A stretch of 64,000 nucleotides of DNA from Armatimonadota bacterium. GTDB lineage: Bacteria > Bacteroidota > Ignavibacteria > OLB7. The notes beneath the pieces were generated by a model. That model saw nothing but the letters and a program-made list of their open reading frames with translations. It searched no databases and was not told the origin of the DNA. Location of the stretch: the NCBI GenBank assembly GCA_020850315.1, contig JADZEY010000030.1, forward strand, positions 35,312-99,311. Reading direction: 5' to 3'. Shown here one piece after another: positions 59,986 to 64,000 of the stretch. The translations under genes and the position numbers were made by a program. Each line of letters starts with the position of its first letter. The stretch's first letter is position 1.

Positions 59986-60112
59986 ACGGTGAAAACTTGC
60001 TTGTTCGGTGGCTTGGCCAATACTACAACGGAGATCAGTATAAGCAGAGGGTATGTTCCGGTGGAACACCGAGACACTGCAATTCCCAATCTCTATCACG
60101 ATTGTGCGTAAG
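59970..60112. repeat. MITE-like element, copy 2, with 8-bp perfect terminal inverted repeats
   Basis: CTTACGCAGAAT...ATTGTGCGTAAG; body aligns with 4531-4655. Confidence 0.7.
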
Positions 60113-60163
60113 TCAGGGAATAATGGAGTTTGCACAAGGCCAACATCTGCGCTGCCGATACCG

Positions 60164-60697
60164 CTATCCATTTTTTGGCTCCCAGACTTCAGTAAGAACA
60201 GAATCCCACGGGAACTTAAATTCATCGGCAGGATCGTAGGGAAGCGTTTGGAAATTGACGACGATTGTTTCCGGCTGGCTAAGTGCTTTCCATCCGTGCA
60301 TCACGCCGGGGGGGATTAAAATTAGGGCAGGGCGTTGGATGCCGATAATGAAGCTGTTGACCTCCCCAAATGTTGGCGAATCTTGGCGAACATCGGCGCA
60401 CACCACCTGCATTTTTCCACGGGTTACGGTGAACTGGTCGGTGTGAAGTTCGTGCAGATGCCAGCACTTCACCACACCGTAATCGGTGGCCGATTGGTAG
60501 GCATGTTGCGGAACTGCCAGCCCTTCCGATTCCACCCAGGGTAAACTCCACAACTCAATCACATCGCCACGCCCATCCACAATGGTTTTCAACTGCTTAA
60601 ACCGTACGCCGCTGATTGTTGGCCCATTAAACGTTGAGCGTTGGCGGAAAGGGATGTGGAGCAAATCCTCCACAGTAATTTCTGATGGTCGTTTCAT
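60164..60697 (-). CDS. RmlC-like cupin / dTDP-sugar epimerase-like protein
   Basis: KCWHLHELHTDQFTVTRGKMQVV, LILIPPGVMHGWKAL. Start at 60697 preferred. Confidence 0.8.
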   Translation of the reverse strand: MKRPSEITVEDLLHIPFRQRSTFNGPTISGVRFKQLKTIVDGRGDVIELWSLPWVESEGLAVPQHAYQSATDYGVVKCWHLHELHTDQFTVTRGKMQVVCADVRQDSPTFGEVNSFIIGIQRPALILIPPGVMHGWKALSQPETIVVNFQTLPYDPADEFKFPWDSVLTEVWEPKNG

Positions 60698-60924
60698 GGC
60701 GGCAATATAGGCCAAAGGAAGCGCAACTGCCGTTTCCCGGTTCTCCTGCTTATGCTGGGCTTGTTGAAGCATTCTGCTGAAGTGGAACCAGTAGCATCAC
60801 CAGCTTAGGTGAGGGCAGGCAGCAAATCGCCGAATATTTTCCCCTTTGCCATCTCACATCATTCCCCCATTTTTGCGCCGATTTTCCAAACAAGTAGTGC
60901 TTGTACCACTTCCTCAGACTCAAC

Positions 60925-63900
60925 ATGAAACTGCCATTCCTGTTACGCCTATCGCTTCGCTCGTTCCTGCTCCTGCTCCTGCTTCTTGCCGCGCCATACG
61001 CGCTGGCGCAAACCCCGGGTTCCCACCCGATGACCGACATCTACGGCCACATGGGAATCGGAACGACCGCCCCAGACAAATCAGCCATCCTTGATCTGAA
61101 CTCTACCACTGCTGGCTTCCTGATGCCACGGCTGACCAACGCCGAACGCAACGCCATCGTCAGCCCAGCAACGGGGCTGATGATCTTCAACACCGACACG
61201 AAAACCATTGAGTTCAACATCGGAACCACGTTCGCACCGATCTGGGATCCGGTGGTGACCATCAGCAGCGGAAGCGGCCTGTACTGGCAGTTGCTTGGCA
61301 ACGCTGGGACGAACCCAGCGGTGAACTTTATCGGAACCACCGACGGGCAGCCGTTGGTGGTGCGCACTAACAGCGTTGAACGGCTGCGAGTGGCAACCAC
61401 GGGTGAGGTTGGCATTGGCACAGCTGCACCAACGGCAGGACGGTTGTTGGAGGTTGCCGGAACCGCCGGGGCAGCAAACGTGCGATTGGGATCAACCAGT
61501 GGCGCGGCGGACCCCAGCGCGTGGGCACCAACCGCCAACGATGGATTCCTCACTGCTGATGCGAATGGCGATCTGCTGAAGCGATCAGCAGCGGCAGCGG
61601 TTGGCGCGGTTGCATGGTTAAAGACAGGCAACGGTGGAGCGTTCACCGATGGAGTGGACAACCTGTTGGGAACCACCAGCAACGCAGCATTGAACGTGAT
61701 CGTGAACGGTGCGCGAGCGATGCGGTTGGAGCCGAACGCTACCAGCCCGAACGTGATCGGTGGGTTCAATGGGAACAACGTGACGGCGGGTGCGGTAGGA
61801 GCAGTGATTGCTGGTGGCGGGTCCAGTGGGAATCTGAACAGCGTGACGGATGATTATGGGTTTGTGGGTGGCGGATACAACAACCGAGCAGGGAATAACG
61901 CTGGGGCCACCAACAGCCACCCGTTTGCGACGGTAGGTGGTGGTCTTGACAACGTGGCATCGGGGCAGCGTTCGATGGTGGGTGGCGGCTCAAGAAACAC
62001 GGCATCGGGAAGCTATTCCACCGTAGGTGGTGGCGATACGAACAGAGCAACGGGGTTGTACTCTACCGTAGGAGGGGGGGATACGAACACAGCATCGGGG
62101 CAGCGTTCAACGGTGGGTGGTGGCCGCAGCAACGTGGCATCGGGGGGCTTCGCAATGTTGGGTGGTGGTGACGACAACACAGCATCGGGATTTCTTTCGG
62201 TGGTGGGTGGCGGCAACGGGAACACCGCAACGGCAACGGTGACAACGATCAGTGGTGGTGTGAACAACATAGCATCGGGGGTAGGTGGAACAGTGGGTGG
62301 CGGACGAAGCGACACGGTATCGGGTCAATATTCAACGATTAGTGGTGGTATCAGCAACATGATAGCGGGGGAGTATTCCACGATTGCTGGCGGTCGTGGC
62401 TTAGGGCTTGATGCCAGTGCCGACCGCAGCTTCGGCTTCCACGCCAACAACGCTGGCGGCACACTGCCGATGGCCATTTCAGCTCCCGATGTGGCCGTCT
62501 TCGGCAACGCCGATCTCTGGCTTGCCAACAACGACGGCGCAGCAAGCGAGCTCCGGTTCTTTGAAGACTACAGTGGGTCTGGCGCATTCCCGAACACCGC
62601 CAACTACACAGCGTTCAAAGCACAAACGCAGGGGGGGGATATCACCTACACCTTGCCAGCGTCCAGTGGAGCCTCAGGCCAAGTGCTGTCGGTTGCGGCT
62701 GTGCCAGCCCCGACAGCAACCGCTGCAACGTTGGAGTGGGCAACCGTTAGTGGGATCGGTACGGCATGGCAGCTTACTGGCAACGCCGGGACCACCGCCG
62801 GAACGAATTTTTTGGGGACGACAGATGACGTGGCAATGGAGATCCGTGTGAACGACACCTCGGTTATGCGATACCTGCCGCATCCAACCAGCCCAATGAT
62901 TTTGGGAGGGGTTTATGAAAACGTTATTGACACTGGCTCCTACGGCTCGGTTATTGGTGGTGGTGGATCGGCAGCATTCCCCAACCATATTGATACCAGT
63001 GCAGTGTACTCAGTTATCGGTGGTGGCAGTGGCAACTTCCTTTCGGCTGATTACGCGGTTATTAGTGGTGGGCGCGTCAATTCCCTCTCAGCCAATTCAA
63101 CGTCGTCAACCATCTCCGGCGGCGATTCGAACATCATCACCAATGCTTCAACATACAGCACAATCGGCGGTGGTCGTCGGAACCTGCTAACGAACGGTTC
63201 AACCGCATCGGTGATTGCTGGTGGCGATTCCAACACGGTGACCGGGGGCTCGCAGTATGGCACGATTAGCGGCGGACGACGGAACCTGATCACCAACGTT
63301 AGCGATGCCACGATCGGTGGAGGTGACTTGAACCAAGTGTCGTTTAGTGCGCAGTATGGCACAATCGGTGGCGGCCGTCGGAACCTGTTGAACAACACTT
63401 CAACGTCGTCGGTGATTGCTGGCGGCGATTCCAACACGGTGACCGGTGGCTCGCCGTATGGCACGATTAGCGGTGGCCGTCGGAACTTGATCACCAACGT
63501 TAGCAATGCAACGATCAGCGGTGGCGACTCGAACCAAGTGTCGTTTAGTGCGCAGTATGGCACAATCGGCGGTGGTCGGAAGAATGTGGTGAACAACACT
63601 TCAACGTCGTCGGTGATTGCTGGCGGCGATTCCAACACGGTGACCGGTGGCTCGCCGTATGGCACGATTAGCGGCGGCCGTCGGAATCTGATCACCAACG
63701 TTAGCAATGCCACGATCAGCGGCGGTGACTCGAACCAAGTGTCGTTTAGTGCGCAGTATGGCACAATCGGTGGTGGCCGGAAGAATGTGGTGAGCAACAC
63801 GTCAACATCGGCGGTGATAGCTGGTGGTGATTCCAACACGGTGACCAACGGTTCGCAGTATGGAGCGATTGGTGGTGGCCGTCGGAACGTTGTTGCCAAT

Positions 63901-64000
63901 GCCAGCTACGGGGCAATCGCTGGTGGCGACTCGAACCAACTGTCATCGGGGGGAACGTATAGCTCGGTAGGTGGTGGCTACGGAAACAACAACGGTAGCC
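60925..64000 (+). CDS. Large YadA-head-like repeat surface protein, 3' truncated by window end
   Basis: Not in ORF track. ATG at 60925 (MKLPFLLRLSLRSFLLLLLLLAAPYALAQ) read through with no stop seen; N-terminus YGHMGIGTTAPDKSAILDLNSTTAGFLMPRLTNAERNAI; many xTIGGGxxN repeats. Confidence 0.9.
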   Translation, partial: MKLPFLLRLSLRSFLLLLLLLAAPYALAQTPGSHPMTDIYGHMGIGTTAPDKSAILDLNSTTAGFLMPRLTNAERNAIVSPATGLMIFNTDTKTIEFNIGTTFAPIWDPVVTISSGSGLYWQLLGNAGTNPAVNFIGTTDGQPLVVRTNSVERLRVATTGEVGIGTAAPTAGRLLEVAGTAGAANVRLGSTSGAADPSAWAPTANDGFLTADANGDLLKRSAAAAVGAVAWLKTGNGGAFTDGVDNLLGTTSNAALNVIVNGARAMRLEPNATSPNVIGGFNGNNVTAGAVGAVIAGGGSSGNLNSVTDDYGFVGGGYNNRAGNNAGATNSHPFATVGGGLDNVASGQRSMVGGGSRNTASGSYSTVGGGDTNRATGLYSTVGGGDTNTASGQRSTVGGGRSNVASGGFAMLGGGDDNTASGFLSVVGGGNGNTATATVTTISGGVNNIASGVGGTVGGGRSDTVSGQYSTISGGISNMIAGEYSTIAGGRGLGLDASADRSFGFHANNAGGTLPMAISAPDVAVFGNADLWLANNDGAASELRFFEDYSGSGAFPNTANYTAFKAQTQGGDITYTLPASSGASGQVLSVAAVPAPTATAATLEWATVSGIGTAWQLTGNAGTTAGTNFLGTTDDVAMEIRVNDTSVMRYLPHPTSPMILGGVYENVIDTGSYGSVIGGGGSAAFPNHIDTSAVYSVIGGGSGNFLSADYAVISGGRVNSLSANSTSSTISGGDSNIITNASTYSTIGGGRRNLLTNGSTASVIAGGDSNTVTGGSQYGTISGGRRNLITNVSDATIGGGDLNQVSFSAQYGTIGGGRRNLLNNTSTSSVIAGGDSNTVTGGSPYGTISGGRRNLITNVSNATISGGDSNQVSFSAQYGTIGGGRKNVVNNTSTSSVIAGGDSNTVTGGSPYGTISGGRRNLITNVSNATISGGDSNQVSFSAQYGTIGGGRKNVVSNTSTSAVIAGGDSNTVTNGSQYGAIGGGRRNVVANASYGAIAGGDSNQLSSGGTYSSVGGGYGNNNGS
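63199..64000 (+). repeat. 201-bp (67-aa) higher-order coding repeat, about four copies
   Basis: Equivalent tcaac(g/c/a)...gtgatt positions at 63199, 63400, 63601, 63802, exactly 201 bp apart. Confidence 0.93.

Noticed and set aside
1-64000. tRNA/rRNA genes, complete transposases, prophage structural genes
   Set aside because: None recognised by eye; a tRNAscan/Infernal run would be needed to exclude short RNAs.

Overview
The window looks chromosomal, from an FCB-group bacterium (Bacteroidota/Chlorobiota/Kapabacteria-like). That assignment is inferred from a T9SS sorting domain, TANFOR-like modules, and a NirK-NirV-SCO cluster. No rRNA, tRNA, CRISPR array or complete IS/transposase was recognised. 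Main contents: (1) a nitrite-respiration cluster, nirK (with C-terminal cytochrome c), nirV/SUMF1 and SCO, divergent from a truncated alginate-export-like porin; (2) a divergent AroE-like protein; (3) a secreted pair, a ~3633-aa TANFOR-like giant with eight ~145-aa internal repeats and a 770-aa FN3 protein; (4) a second surface-protein cluster (OM beta-barrel, TANFOR-like protein, T9SS cargo); (5) routine genes (SbcC, PBP1A, ROK kinase, glycosidase, SDR, YgfZ, M1 peptidase, radical SAM, ATP-grasp, STAND NTPase, cupin); (6) two oppositely oriented YadA-head-like repeat proteins, one running off the right edge and missing from the ORF track. The most unusual signal is non-coding: eight copies of a ~50-nt repeat in three clusters, with an apparently covarying NCGA-loop hairpin. 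Two of the clusters lie ~140-165 bp upstream of a shared ~53-nt imperfect palindrome that precedes surface-protein genes. Other features are a MITE-like element supplying a stop codon, 55-bp direct repeats flanking the TPR-LuxR gene, heptanucleotide satellites and a 201-bp higher-order coding repeat. All family calls come from reading motifs by eye; no database search was run.
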